From: Phallusia mammillata
Lineage: Eukaryota > Chordata > Ascidiacea > Phlebobranchia > Ascidiidae
Assembly (NCBI GenBank): GCA_003260075.1
Contig: QLIY01000465.1
Coordinates: forward strand, 1 to 64,000
DNA: 64,000 nt
Direction: 5' to 3'
Shown here piece by piece: positions 24,107-36,185 of this stretch (position 1 is its first letter; each line of letters starts with the position of its first letter). A program made the translations under genes and the position numbers. A model generated the notes under the pieces. The model was not told where the DNA came from and searched no databases. It saw only the letters and a list, made by a program, of their open reading frames with translations.

Positions 24107-26149
24107 TGAGCGAGAGCATATACTTCTATCGTAGTAAGGTGTTGCTCTTGGTTAGGCGAAAATGGGGCGTCATAGCATAACGAAAAATTGGCAGATGAGC
24201 AGAATCATCACCACAGTACGCCAGGCCTATTGAAAACATCATACCAAATCAACCGGCCACAGAGTATTCCCATGTATGTTATCGCCAGTTTGTACATTAA
24301 GATAAACATACATTTAATGCTGGGATCAGCCTTAGAACCAGGGAGTCGAACCGCTTGTCATATGGGTTCAGGTTCGGTTCGGGTTCACTTGGTTTTGTTT
24401 TTAAGGGTTCGGTTCAGGTTTTTAAAAATGTATATTTTCGGGTTCGGGTTTCGTTCCGGTTTGAATAACTTATCCGGTCCGAACCGGTTTGCGGTTTTGA
24501 AACCGGTTCAAATTTTTATTCATTTTAATTTAATTCTACCCATCATCTACCTTGCCTTATCGAACTCCAAAACAATTTTGCTGGTTCACTGTTATTTTTG
24601 ACACGCCCTGTAAGTTATCTCGCGTAATCTTCAATGCGTTCTTTTGAGAAAAAACAAACAAATATAAAACAGACTGAATTTTTTACTGGTTCGGTTTCGG
24701 TTCCGGTCCAACACCCAANTAGCAACATTCGTTAACACTTCTGACGTCATAAGGCTGTTAACACCCCTCTGGTTGGTATGTGCAAAATCGTCCACCAAGT
24801 ATTGCACAAACACAAGCAAGGTATGTTATGTTGCCTTTAATATACTATTACACCACAGAAATTTTCTGTTTGTGGTGCGCAGCAACATACAAAAACGTTT
24901 TACACTTTGGGGGCTGGCGGGGTAAATACTGGGGCTATCGAGTGAAACAAGGCAGATGACACATCTACATAACTATATCTACCATCTGTGAAAGTTTCAT
25001 TCAAATCCATCAAACATTTGATGGCAAAAGAGGGTGGACAAACTTCAGGTTAGAAAAAAAAAAGAAAAAAAAAGAAGAAAAAGAAAAACAACAACAACAA
25101 ATCGAGTAAAATCAACATGTGTCCCCTTCAGGGAAGGAGACCCATAAATATTGACAAAAGCGATACAAACTGATTGAAAAGCAAATTTACCTCCCAAATA
25201 AAATAATTACATAATTATACTTTCAAACACTTAAACTCCTTATTTAAGACTCAATTTTTGCTCAAACATGTAAAAGCATGCTTTTACAAATGTACTCTTA
25301 AGATTTCTGCACAATTATGATCAACTGTTTTAATGACAAATCATATGACTTCTTATCCATTTTAACACAAGCCAAATTGCACATCCTGTAATAGCATACA
25401 CTGCTAATTAGGTGTACATGTAGTCTTTTATGATGTTCAACTCTAACACCCATGATGTATATATACATACCAAGTGCATACTGTAGCACAGATAGAGCCA
25501 CTGCGTCCTGGGGGGGGGGTTTAAGATTCACATTCCTTTTTGACAAAATAATAAAAACTTGCTAAAAAATGACTGCAGGAGCTGAATGGCATCAACGTAA
25601 TTTTCCAGTTACAGTGAAACGTTTATAAACAATCCTGACTCTGACTTCTCATGTTCTCAGAAGTCTGACTTTGAATCTATTTAAAATCTCAGTTGCCACA
25701 CCACTTTCCAGCCCTGCTTTTGGGAGACCTACTGTTGTTTGTTCTATGGATGGTGGGAAACTGAAGGTTAAGCGGCACTAAGAAATCCGTGTCAATGCCC
25801 AGTACAGACTACGGCTAGACCAGTGGTTATTGACGAATTCCTCCCTTAACAATTCAAAACAATCTCATTCCTCCCCAATAGACTATGTAGTAGAAGTTAA
25901 ACCATACAAAAATCGTTAAATTTGTTTTGTTTTTTATCTACTTCACAGGTTATATTCCCAGAGCCATGAGCTAAATTGTCTATTTACAAACCATTTACAA
26001 ACTGAAGTAAATTTTAGCTAGAAAATCCTAGTACAGTTTGTTTTGCTAAATCTAAACACAAGCCAAAGTCCACATTCTGACCAGCATACACTTCCACTTG
26101 TAAATACATGCAATCTTCTATGAGGGTCAACTCTATAACTTATACATAC
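24107..26149. other. Interrupted UQCRC2 intron region with repeats
   Basis: Contains the truncated SINE copy (about 24110-24290), ggttcgggttc microsatellite-like sequence, an N at 24719, an A-rich simple repeat at about 25053-25100 and the truncated exon copy at 25471-25510. The missing UQCRC2 exon expected here was not found. Confidence 0.5.
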
Positions 26150-26946
26150 CAAGTGCATACTGTAGCACAGATAGAGCCACTGCGTCCTTGTCGTTCAAAG
26201 CAACACCTTCGAATGTGAGAGCAGCATGGACAAGTGGGGTCGGGTCGCCAACATGAACTTCACCACCAATAAATTGGGATGCTGCCCGTTGAGTAGCTGA
26301 TCCTGTTGATAGAGAATCAGTATTACTAAATGGCCCAAATACAATGTTTAAGCATTATGAAAACCTAATTGCAGATAGGCTAGGAAACAGCAACCATTTT
26401 GGTGCTACAAACAAGTTATTTAGTGTAATGAGTGTTAAAAGTACAACTTATTGTTTATGTGCTCTACATATTTATACTAGTTGATGTATTGTTCCCATAC
26501 CATTATGTACTAATGTGCAGCAGTTATTGGAAAAGGATGCAGCAAAAGACATGTGTAAACTTCTACACCATTAAGTTGTGAAATTGACTACCTTGGCACC
26601 CTATAATGTTAAGTGAGCCGTCTTTTGTAATTTCAAATTTTTGAAACCATATTTTTATTGGTAGGCAGGGAACCAAAAGTCATTTTAACTGTTAACAATG
26701 TTAAAAACCACCAAAAACCTAATGAGACCTACCTTTATAATCTAAGCTTTCCAGCGTATTTTAAAAATAGCCCACATTAAACATTCACCATGTATCAGGC
26801 TAAACCAAACTGCTGAACCCAATCAGGCTAAAAGCATCATAAACATTTAAATAATGCAGAACTTTTATGCAAATAAACTTTTAAGTGATGATAAAATCTT
26901 GACTAAAACCTTATACAAAGTTACTTGCATGTATATCAGGTATGTA

Positions 26947-27320
26947 CCGTATATACTCGCGTATAGGTCGCAACTTTTTTCCTTATATTAAAAAAAATTA
27001 CTAATTTTACTAATTTTCAATAAAAAATTAAGGGTGCGCGTTATAGACGCGAATTGTAGTGGAAATGTGCTATCGAATACGGGTGCATGCGCTCGTGCAC
27101 ACACATACCAATGCGAGACAGTTTCATGAGCGCACACACACATGCGTCAGCTCAGCGTGCGTTGGATTTTCCCGCTTTGTTGAGAAAACATAGTTTTGTG
27201 GTTTCAATGCAATTCAATGGTAAAAAACAACCATTTGCACCGGTTATTTATGCAAAAAAGCTAGGCTAAGGGCCCTTTAAATCCCTAGATTTTCAGTGCG
27301 ACTTATGTGCGAGTCAACTC
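26947..27320. mobile_element. DNA-transposon-like element with actcgc...gtcgca ends
   Basis: The left end gtatatactcgcgtataggtcgca is matched in reverse by the right end (tgcgacttatgtgcgagt), giving imperfect inverted repeats of about 20 bp. The inside has CpG-rich tracts and acacacatgcg repeats. It lies in UQCRC2 copy A between exons 2 and 3. Confidence 0.5.
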
Positions 27321-29378
27321 TAAGTTTGGAGCAAATACTATTTTACTGGTATGAGGTACAATATTGCTTGAAGTTACCTTCTGCACCATTGCATGCTGAA
27401 CCAATATCAATAAGCCCATCATGACTGACACCAGATCCAGACAAAACCATGTTACTGAGATTGTAAGATGCATTAAATTTTGCTTGCAGCATTTCTGAAG
27501 TGTGATGGCCAATCATAAAATCTGGACTCATGACCGAGTTTGAAAGAGAGCCTTTGAATGACGCCTGTGTATAAGAAATAAATATACATATATAAGTACA
27601 CCTCCAAAACTTTGATTGTGATTGGACTTGTTTTTAACACAACACTACTACCTTAAACCACTGCTACGTATTCAAATGATGCTTGTGCAAAAAAGTAATT
27701 TTGTGTGTACACAAACACAATAAAACATTTAAAACTAATTGAATCCCGTATATTTTTTGAAACAAGACCATTAATTTTAATTCAACTACTACTAATTCGA
27801 TTTAAAACAGATTCATGTAAATTTTGCAGAGCTTAAATTTGAAGAACCACCTAAATATAAAGATAGTGCAAATGGACCACACTGTTGTTTATGAAACCAA
27901 TGAATATATCTGTACAAAGTATCCAAAATAGCTCTGTTGAAGGCCAATACACTTGTACATGCACATAAGGCATTTGGAAACATTTTGTGACAAATATCTT
28001 ACACATCAATATCTTACCTTGTGAGCAGTTTCCATCAAAGTAAAACATGGATCACTAGTTGCCACAGCCTTTTGGTATTTCATTCTTGAAGTAACATCAT
28101 TTATTTCATACCAGGGAAATTTGGCACCAAGAATAGTTGGAGCTACGACGTCAGTAAAAACCTTCTGAGCATCATGTGGGTTACAACGAACACTGTATAG
28201 CGTGTGCTCTCGGCCGGCTGTGACTTGTAAATCAGCACCGAGGGATGAAAGAAGCTGCGTTGTCAAAAAAGCTGTGTTTCATGATCCAGTCAACCCAGCG
28301 GTGCATTGTAAACAATGCGTGATTCCAAGGTTTGACTGGGATTCATCTCTACTTCCGGAGTTGACAAGCAAAGCTAGTTGAGCAACAGGAGCATTTTCAT
28401 TGGTGCTTGCCACTCTAAGGCCGCTCGGTAACACACTGAGTTTTGTTGATGAGCCCGATGTGGCTGCAACAGCCTGAGTTGTGTAGCATTGTTGAGAAAA
28501 TTTGACCAGTTGTTGTCTGACTTGCAGTGAGCGCAACATTGTGACCAGATTCTATTGTTTTAACTTCTTAAACTTAAATTACTAAAATTCAACTACACAT
28601 CAATGTTTCTTATATAATATAGTACAATGCAATCAGTTGCAAACAATATAATTGAGGATTAATCTGTTTTGTCAACGTCTCAAAACTACCGTAAACTTTA
28701 AAAATAACATTTTTATTTGTACATATTTTAAACTAATTGCCACAAACTACGCATAATGTTTTAGCTAAACTGTCACAAACAAAACTCGACAACTTTATTT
28801 TCACTCCCTAGTTGGCTCAATATTGAATATATGACACCAAAAACGACGTGACTGACCTACAACCGGCAAAAAAGTGAACTACTGCCTGTCACGGATGAGT
28901 GAACTTAGAAAGAGGTCATACAAATCAGTAAATTATTTTTTTTAAACATACGTAATTTTTGATGGCAAACTTTTCTGCAATATTTTTCATAATTCTACTT
29001 ATTTATAGCGCAAAAATGCCAAGAAAAATGTTGTATTATGATTAAAGTCTATGTACAAAGCAAGAAACTTTTTGATTTCAATCCGTTATTTCTCTCGGTG
29101 ATTTTTATGAACGAAAATAATTTGTTGTGATTTTAGTGTGGAATATTAGAATAGTAATACAACAAAAGTATGTGACAAAAGTTTTAGTCAATTTTGTCGT
29201 AGTTTTTACCGGTTGGTAATCTGACTATTTATAGCAATTTGAAGGAAACCCGAAGGGTATGTTGCGCAACATATAACTTATTACGTATTTACACTTCACC
29301 ATCTGTCGTCATTGGAGAATCGTATTACATGTAATTGATGTTCATTATCAGGATCATCTCACGCAGATAGTAACGTCG

Positions 29379-29408
29379 GGCTAAGAAACATAGCCTGCTT
29401 TGGAAAGG
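29379..29408 (+). promoter_or_regulatory. Shared upstream motif of the mini-gene family
   Basis: ggctaagaaacatagcctgc then tttggaaaggt, about 85-110 bp before the mini-gene 1 ATG. Close matches are at 30182-30207 before mini-gene 2 and at 37812-37837 before mini-gene 4. It may be a promoter or 5' UTR element, or merely duplicated sequence. Confidence 0.4.
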
Positions 29409-29490
29409 TATTTGTGTACATTTTCTGGAAAATACCCCAGTTTTCGTAAATTTGTTTCCACTAGTTTGTGCAAAACTTTTGGCAGCAGTT

Positions 29491-29750
29491 ATGCCTTCAC
29501 CGGAAGGTAAGTTTTATTTTAAAGGTAGGAGCCTTAAATAAATAAAAAACATATTCTTTCAGAAACCAAAATCTCTGCCACACTAGCTCGACAAAATGTG
29601 ATTGACAGAAACAGAGATTTTAACGACGGTTTAGGGATAGGATTGGCGATTGGAGCAACTGCCGCAGCAATAGTGGGCGGAGGTACAGCACCAGCAATTG
29701 CTTTGGGTATTATCATTGCGGGAGTTTTGGTGTTATTTCGGCGTTGGTAG
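29491..29750 (+). CDS. Mini-gene 1: Gly/Ala-rich hydrophobic protein, 67 aa
   Basis: Two exons, 29491-29506 and 29563-29750, joined in phase 1 across a 56-bp intron. The protein starts MPSPEETK, has a short polar N-terminal part and then a hydrophobic segment rich in G, A and I (GLGIGLAIGATAAAIVGG; later IALGIIIAGVLVLF), and ends FRRW. Glycine spacing suggests glycine-zipper packing in a membrane. No signal peptide is visible, so a tail-anchored or membrane-inserting hairpin topology is likely (inference). Three relatives lie in this window with the same intron position. Composition and an AAP motif recall the IFI6/IFI27 (ISG12) type of small proteins, but I cannot show homology. It runs head to head with UQCRC2 copy A (about 950 bp between start codons). 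Confidence 0.6.
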
Positions 29751-30181
29751 ACTTGTTCTAGCTTAGCTGGAATCTAGCAGCTAAATCAAAGATGTGTGCT
29801 TTTCGCTCTATCTAGGAATGTGCTTTTTCTGTTTCAAATTTTTAAACCTCCGTGACCTACAATTGTCAATAAGTGAAATATTACGTAGTTGTTGATAAGT
29901 GATTTCTGTTATGTGACATAAAAATCAACACATTAAGGTTATGTTGTACAGAAGATCAAAAACTTCCTGAAAGCTTTGTTGTCGATAAAATACACACCAA
30001 ACATACTTAAACTTTTTTGCACTAAACCGGAAAGCAAAACAAGACAAAACAAAAGTCCATTGTTGTGTATACACATATATGTCATTGTTCGTACTATTCT
30101 CTAGGTTGTATGACATTGGCAATATGATACGAATGACTACTGGTTTTGAGTTTCATCATGCTTTCAAAACACAGTTTGCCA

Positions 30182-30207
30182 GGCTAAGAACCATACTCTG
30201 GAAAGGT
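30182..30207 (+). promoter_or_regulatory. Shared upstream motif of the mini-gene family
   Basis: ggctaagaaccatactctgg then aaaggt, about 180 bp before the mini-gene 2 ATG; see the motifs at 29379 and 37812. Confidence 0.4.
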
Positions 30208-30383
30208 CCTCTCTTTTTGTATTTTGGTTTGAGAACATTTTTTTAACTTTAGCACCAATTTTGTGAAGTATATCCCACATAGTGAAAAAATATAGCTACG
30301 CAATTGCACAATTATCAAGCCGGAAATAGCTGCGCAAAGTTGTGATTGAAACGCAAAACAGTGCAAGACATAATCAGGGGATC

Positions 30384-30824
30384 ATGTCTAAACGCGCAAC
30401 AGCTACATCGTCTGTCGAATCTTCAGAAAACAGTAAGTTAGTTAGGATATGTTTAGTAAGTTAGAGTTGCACAACGAAAACATATGTTGTTTTTAAAGTA
30501 TTAATAGTGTTGAAATTTCTTTTTAGCGTTGGCGATTAATAAGCATTTATTATTTCGATCCAACATATTTTGGCAGAGAACGACTCCAAAACAACTGATG
30601 AAAAAGTTTTTTCTGAAAGTGAAGGCAACGGAATTTTTACTGATGGTGTAGGAGTGGGAATTGGAATTGGTGTTGGCATTGGAGCAACCGCTGCTGCAGC
30701 GGTAGGAGTTGCTGCTGGGACCGCAGCCGGGATTACTGTCGGGGTTGTTGCGGCACCAGTAGCTGTTGTAGGCTTGGGAGTAGCAGGATTTGGTGCATTA
30801 TTTCGAAAATGGAAAATGCCTTGA
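30384..30824 (+). CDS. Mini-gene 2: Gly/Ala-rich hydrophobic protein, 98 aa
   Basis: Exons 30384-30432 and 30577-30824, joined in phase 1 (AAA CA|GTAAGT to GGCAG|AGAAC). The N-terminus MSKRATATSSVESSEN is Ser/Thr-rich, then comes an acidic stretch, then a hydrophobic region of about 55 residues with GVGVGIGIGVGIGATAAAA and a second half containing VAAPVAVVGLGVAGF, ending LFRKWKMP. Gene and upstream sequence are paralogous to mini-gene 4. The 3' end converges on the broken LPMO-like exons at 31.3 kb. No known family is assigned; the role is probably at a membrane. Confidence 0.65.
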
Positions 30825-31283
30825 AACAAAACGATTTCTGTGCTTCCTGGTTGTTTCTTTAATAATATTTTCCCTTGTTTAGTGTGTGTTTATGGTTCAA
30901 ACACCTAAAAAGCATTTTCACCCACATCTTTTTGTAACAATACGAGCTGTCAAGTTTTCTAACAAACGCTTTTGACGTCAACAAAAGTGTCTTGTATTCA
31001 TACGATTCGTTTTTATTGTTGTTCAAAGCGATGATTTTCAAGATCGTCCCAAATCACAGAATAAGTGCAACTGATGTGTGAAAAATAAATACGAATACAA
31101 AACGAAAACTAGAATATCCTTCAAAATGTAAAAAAAACTGTTGAACTAAATTGTCCTCATTAATTTGTAATGCATTTTGTGAAAAACAATAAAATAATTC
31201 TTTTTGTGATAAAAGCCATTGTAACAAAACAAACACACTTAATAAAGCACAACAAAAGCACTTTGTGAATTGGTTACTCGTCC

Positions 31284-31838
31284 TTAATGAGCTTGGCGTG
31301 TGGCAGCATTACACGGGCTTTGGAAGTTAGCTGTGTAAAATACAACACCGGAACGAATGTGATCGGGATTTTCCTGTACCAACTCATAATGGCCATTGTC
31401 TGCCATTGTCAATCGGGCGTTCCAGAACTGTAAAAGAACAATTGCTCGATAATTTTCGAATAATAACTAGTTAAAATGTACAAAGGCAAAAATCAATGCC
31501 TAAAAATTTGGTCTTACAAATTTGTGAACAGTTTACAATGTATGATTTGCTTAATATTTGTTCAAGTAAATAAATAGTTCAAAATATACAAAGGCAAAAA
31601 ACAAAACAATGTAGGGTTTTTGAAATACAAACTGTTTATTGCACGACTAGTGCATTATCTGCGTTACTAATACTTTATTATGACATCACTTACGCTGGCA
31701 TGGACCGGGCAGTCAAAGCGAACCATGACGTAACGCCTAGTGACGCCATTGTTGGGAGCACCAAGTACGACGTCACCAGTCATCTGGAAGATGTTGATTG
31801 GTTTCATGACGGAACCATCTGGGCCACGTGTGGGCGCC
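31284..31838 (-). pseudogene. Broken 3' fragment of the LPMO-like gene, copy A
   Basis: Two exons, 31838-31694 and 31427-31284, match exons 6 and 7 of the complete gene at 38804-43591. Exon 6 is intact. In exon 7 an 8-base deletion relative to copy B, just after codons for PCNAA, shifts the frame, so translation ends early at CAT TAA in the new frame. No upstream exons 1-5 are present beside it. It belongs to the 26.4-32.0 kb block that is repeated at 32.05-39.6 kb. Confidence 0.75.
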
Positions 31839-32940
31839 CTGGAGCAAATAATAGTGGTTAAAATTCAAGTGATCAGTTTGGAAATGTGTTTTTGTGTGCT
31901 TGTTTTAAATCAAAGATATTTTAGGAACACTATACACGGACTTGAAAAGTAATTTAATCATAAACATTACTGACAAAGTTGTTGAAACGTCTGCACGATG
32001 TATTCTATATACACCAATACTTTGGCAGTCATGTTTCATTAGTATGTGGAAATAGGTCATTTAGTATGTGGAAATTTAGTGTGATGAATGTTGAAAGTAC
32101 AACTCATCAGTTATCTGCTTGGCATATGGGTGATAGTTGATGTATTGTTTCCATACCATTCTGTGACAAACCTGCAGTAGTTTAATAAGGAGTCCACCAG
32201 GTATTTTTATTGGTTTGAGGGTGTAGCAAAAGAAATGTGTGAACTTTTACACCATTAAGTTGTGAAAATGACTGCCTAAAATGTTAAGTAAGCCGTCGGG
32301 TAGGCAGAGGGCCAAAGGTTTTTAGGTCATTTTTGAAAACTATATACAACATTGAGAACCACTAAAACCCAATGAGATCTAGGTTTATAATCTAAGCTGT
32401 CCAGCGCATTTTAAAAATAGCCCACATTAAAGCTGCATGCCAAGTTGGAAAGAATTTGTTGTCACTATGTATCTGGCTACATAAAACTACTGCATCCAAT
32501 CAAGGTAAAAGCATCATAAAACATATAAATAATGCAACTCCGCAAATAAGCATCAAGTAGTAATAAAATCTTGATTGAAAACCTATAAATTTATGCAAAT
32601 TCCCTTTCATGTACATCAGGTATGCAATATAGTCACACAAAATTAAACTAAATGATATTCACGAACTAATGTTTTACAACCAAAAGTTTGTTCCCCCCCC
32701 CCTCCGCAAATAAGCATCAAGTAGTAATAAAATCTTGATTGAAAACCTATCAACTTATGCAAAGTCACTTGCATGTACAACAGGTATGCGATATAGTCAC
32801 AAAAAATTAAACTAAATGATATTCACGAACTAATGTTTTACAACCAAAAAGTTTGTATTTACTTAATAAACAATGGATTTTGATATTATCCTTAGGTTTT
32901 GTGCACATTTATGGTGATATGTTACAATGGTGGCTTAGAC

Positions 32941-33274
32941 CAGTGCTTTTCAACCGGGGAACGTATATTATATGCCCAAGTGTATACCACATAAAAACTG
33001 GGGTATTTATCTGAATGCTGATATACACAGGGAATACAGATTAGGTCAGGATGCTGCCAGGAAGAAATCTTTGTGTCAATAATGGAGAATTATGAAGCAA
33101 TAAGCACTTTTGTATGCTAACTTTTCTGTGCATAGTACAAGGAGAACTTGATCACTTGACCAAGTGACCAACTACTAGTAGCCTTTTTTATGTGTACAAT
33201 AAAAAAAATTGGTATACCAAGTTACGGGAAAAATGTGAAAGGTGTGCAACGAAAAAAAAATTTGAAGAGCACTG
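32941..33274. mobile_element. Second hAT-type element with 8-bp target duplication
   Basis: The ends cagtgcttttcaacc and ttgaagagcactg are inverted repeats, flanked by gcttagac at both 32933-32940 and 33275-33282. The 334-bp inside has no ORF. It is present in UQCRC2 copy B and has no counterpart in copy A, so it inserted after the two diverged, or is an allele difference. Confidence 0.75.
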
Positions 33275-33401
33275 GCTTAGACTATAGAAAACACTAAACA
33301 GGCGGCTTATACTATCAAAGTGTGTTTTTTTTTGTATTTCTGTTCAAGTATAATTTAAATAGTGTTTTACTGGTATGAGGTACAATATTGCTTGAAGTTA
33401 C

Positions 33402-34958
33402 CTTCTGCACCATTGCATGCTGAACCAATATCAATAAGCCCATCATGACTGACACCAGATCCAGACAAAACCATGTTACTGAGATTGTAAGATGCATTAA
33501 ATTTTGCTTGCAGCATTTCTGAAGTGTGATGGCCAATCATAAAATCTGGACTCATGACCGAGTTTGAAAGAGAGCCTTTGAATGACGCCTGTGTATAAGA
33601 AATAAATATACATATATAAGTACACCTCCAAAACTTTGATTGTGATTGGACTTGTTTTTAACACAACCCCCCCCCCGAGATTGTAAGATGCATTAAATTT
33701 TGCTTGCAGCATTTCTGAAGTGTGCTGGCCGATCATAAAATCTGGACTCATGACCGAGTTTGAGAGAGAGCCTTTAAATGATGCCTGTGTAAAAAAAGTG
33801 TATGAATGTACACACAAATATCAAAAATGTTTACTGTTTAAGGATTAGTACATTTCTTAGGACAGACTACTTAACAATAACTTGTAAATCATGCCATGCA
33901 AAAAGAAGCAAAAAAACAGTAACATAAGCCAACCTATTGTTGATGAAACTATTAAATAGATTTTAACACCTAGGGTCCCCAAAATTTGTCAATTTGAGAC
34001 ACTTTTGTAAATAAATCATAGATATAAGGATTTAAAAAACATTTTTAATATGCCCCCCCCCCACTACTACCTTAAACCACTGCTACGTATTCAAATGATG
34101 CTTGTGCAAAAAAGTAATTTTGTGTGTACACAAACACAATAAAACATTTAAAACTAATTGAATCCCGTATATTTTTTGAAACAAGACCATTAATTTTAAT
34201 TCAACTACTACTAATTCGATTTAAAACAGATTCATGTAAATTTTGCAGAGCTTAAATTTGAAGAACCACCTAAATATAAAGATAGTGCAAATGGACCACA
34301 CTGTTGTTTATGAAACCAATGAATATATCTGTACAAAGTATCCAAAATAGCTCTGTTGAAGGCCAATACACTTGTACATGCACATAAGGCATTTGGAAAC
34401 ATTTTGTGACAAATATCTTACACATCAATATCTTACCTTGTGAGCAGTTTCCATCAAAGTAAAACATGGATCACTAGTTGCCACAGCCTTTTGGTATTTC
34501 ATTCTTGAAGTAACATCATTTATTTCATACCAGGGAAATTTGGCACCAAGAATAGTTGGAGCTACGACGTCAGTAAAAACCTTCTGAGCATCATGTGGGT
34601 TACAACGAACACTGTATAGCGTGTGCTCTCGGCCGGCTGTGACTTGTAAATCAGCACCGAGGGATGAAAGAAGCTGCGTTGTCAAAAATGCTGTGTTTCG
34701 TGATCCGGTCAATCCAGCAGTGCATTGTAAACAATGCGTGATTCCAAGGTTTGACTGGGATTCATCTCTACTTCCGGAGTTGACAAGCAAAGCTAGTTGA
34801 GCAACAGGAGCATTTTCATTGGTGCTTGCCACTCTAAGGCCGCTCGGTAACACACTGAGTTTTGTTGATGAGCCCGATGTGGCTGCAACAGCCTGAGTTG
34901 TGTAGCATTGTTGAGAAAATTTGATCAGTTGCTGTCTGGCTTGCAGCGAGCGCAACAT
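33402..34958 (-). pseudogene. UQCRC2: UQCRC2 copy B, 5' exons only
   Basis: Exon 1 (34958-34437) is open throughout, with CGA where copy A has TGA. Exon 2 is present complete at 33588-33402. A diverged, truncated exon 2 copy lies at 33784-33677, cut by the C run at 33667-33676. No exon 3 or C-terminal exon follows. Exon 1 encodes a Ser/Gln-rich mitochondrial presequence and the N-terminal M16-like domain. The near-identical pieces are bounded by C runs at 33667 and 34053, so this copy may be an allele or contig overlap rather than a separate locus. Confidence 0.8.
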
Positions 34959-35890
34959 TGTGACCAGATTCTATTATTGTAACTTTTTAAACTTAAATTA
35001 CTAAAACACAACTACACATCAATATTTTTCATATTATATCAACCAAATTTTGCAAATAAATATATTTGAAGATAAAGCATCATAGTCAATGTACCAAAAA
35101 GGTAAAACAAAAACTCAATAAATTTTACTCAAATATTTAATTAATTACACAAATTTTACATTTACATTTTTACACAAAAATCGCCCCATGTGTTTGGTTA
35201 GCTGTCACAAACAAAACCAAACAATTTTCGTATGTCATTTCCGCGTATTTAACTAATTTGAAACACACCCGTGACCTACAAAACCAGCGAAAAGTGAGCA
35301 AGTACGTCTTTACGGATGACTGATTTCTAGGATGGTCATAGAAATCAATACAAATAACAAATTTTTTAATAGAAAACTTGTCTACAATATTTTTTAATAG
35401 AAAATCTACTTAACCAGCGTAAATAATGTTTATTTTAGTTATATTTTATGTACATTTAATTAAGCATTGAACGGATTGGTTCCAATCCCGTTCCAGTCAA
35501 AATCCATAGAAAACACAAGTTGTCGCACGAACTGGATTGCAGTGTTTCGGATCATGGGGATGAAAATGGGGCGAAATTAGCGAGATTTGTAGTGACAAGT
35601 AAATAAAGAGAGTGTGTTTCTCTCTATAGTGTTTAACGTTGCGTAACTATTTCCGACATTTTGTTTGTGCAACGCTATTATGTCGCAAGTCGCAACCTAA
35701 GAAGAAACATGAAATTAGCGATCCCCTACGATACCGGCGGATCGCATAACAATACATCTGACATTGATATAATAAGCTGCTCATGTAACACAATTCATAC
35801 AGAACAAATATTATTTCGGAGAGGAACTGAACGAACAGACTCTGTGTATTGCAGTTTCGACTCATTGTAATTCTACTTTTAACACCAGTC

Positions 35891-36185
35891 ATGCCTTCAG
35901 AAGGTAAGTAAAGCTTTAGATTGATAAATTAAAGTAATTTTTGTAAGCTACATTGTATAAATTAAATTAATTTTGTAAGCTACATTGTACTTCCTTAAGC
36001 AATCTTAAATTTGAGCAGGTAACAACTCTTCGAAATCTGACAATAAAGATTTTGTGTCTGGTGTTGGGGTTGGTGTGACTATTGGAGCAACTGCCGCTGC
36101 AGTTGTGGGCGGAGTTGCTGCAGCACCAGCAGTTGCTGTGGGTATGGCAGTAGCAGGAGCATTCTCATTATTTCGACGTTGGTAG
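35891..36185 (+). CDS. Mini-gene 3: Gly/Ala-rich hydrophobic protein, 59 aa
   Basis: Exons 35891-35903 and 36019-36185, phase 1. The start is MPSEGNNSSKS, then a hydrophobic run with GVGVGVTIGATAAAVVGG, then AAAPAVAVGMAVAGAF and the end FRRW. It is the positional counterpart of mini-gene 1 in block B: same exon structure and same ending, but shorter N-terminal part and much sequence divergence. Its first exon carries only four codons plus one base, so ordinary ORF searches miss it. It runs head to head with UQCRC2 copy B. Confidence 0.6.

Larger units (their letters stand above)
23772..28539 (-). pseudogene. UQCRC2: UQCRC2 (complex III core protein 2), copy A, interrupted
   Basis: Core protein 2 is a structural subunit of mitochondrial ubiquinol-cytochrome c reductase, of the M16 peptidase fold. 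Exons on the minus strand: 28539-28018 (mitochondrial leader and N-terminal domain), 27564-27378, 26302-26150, and a C-terminal exon about 24105-23772 ending FLRDL. Phases agree for the first three. Exon 1 has TGA at 28281-28279, where copy B has CGA (Arg). The C-terminal exon is cut at an N (24106) and joined to SINE sequence, and about 60 residues between exons 3 and the last one are not found. A truncated second copy of exon 3 is at 25471-25510, ending in the G run. It may be a true pseudogene or a working gene with assembly and allele errors; I lean to the latter, because it is the only copy with a C-terminal exon. Confidence 0.85.
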
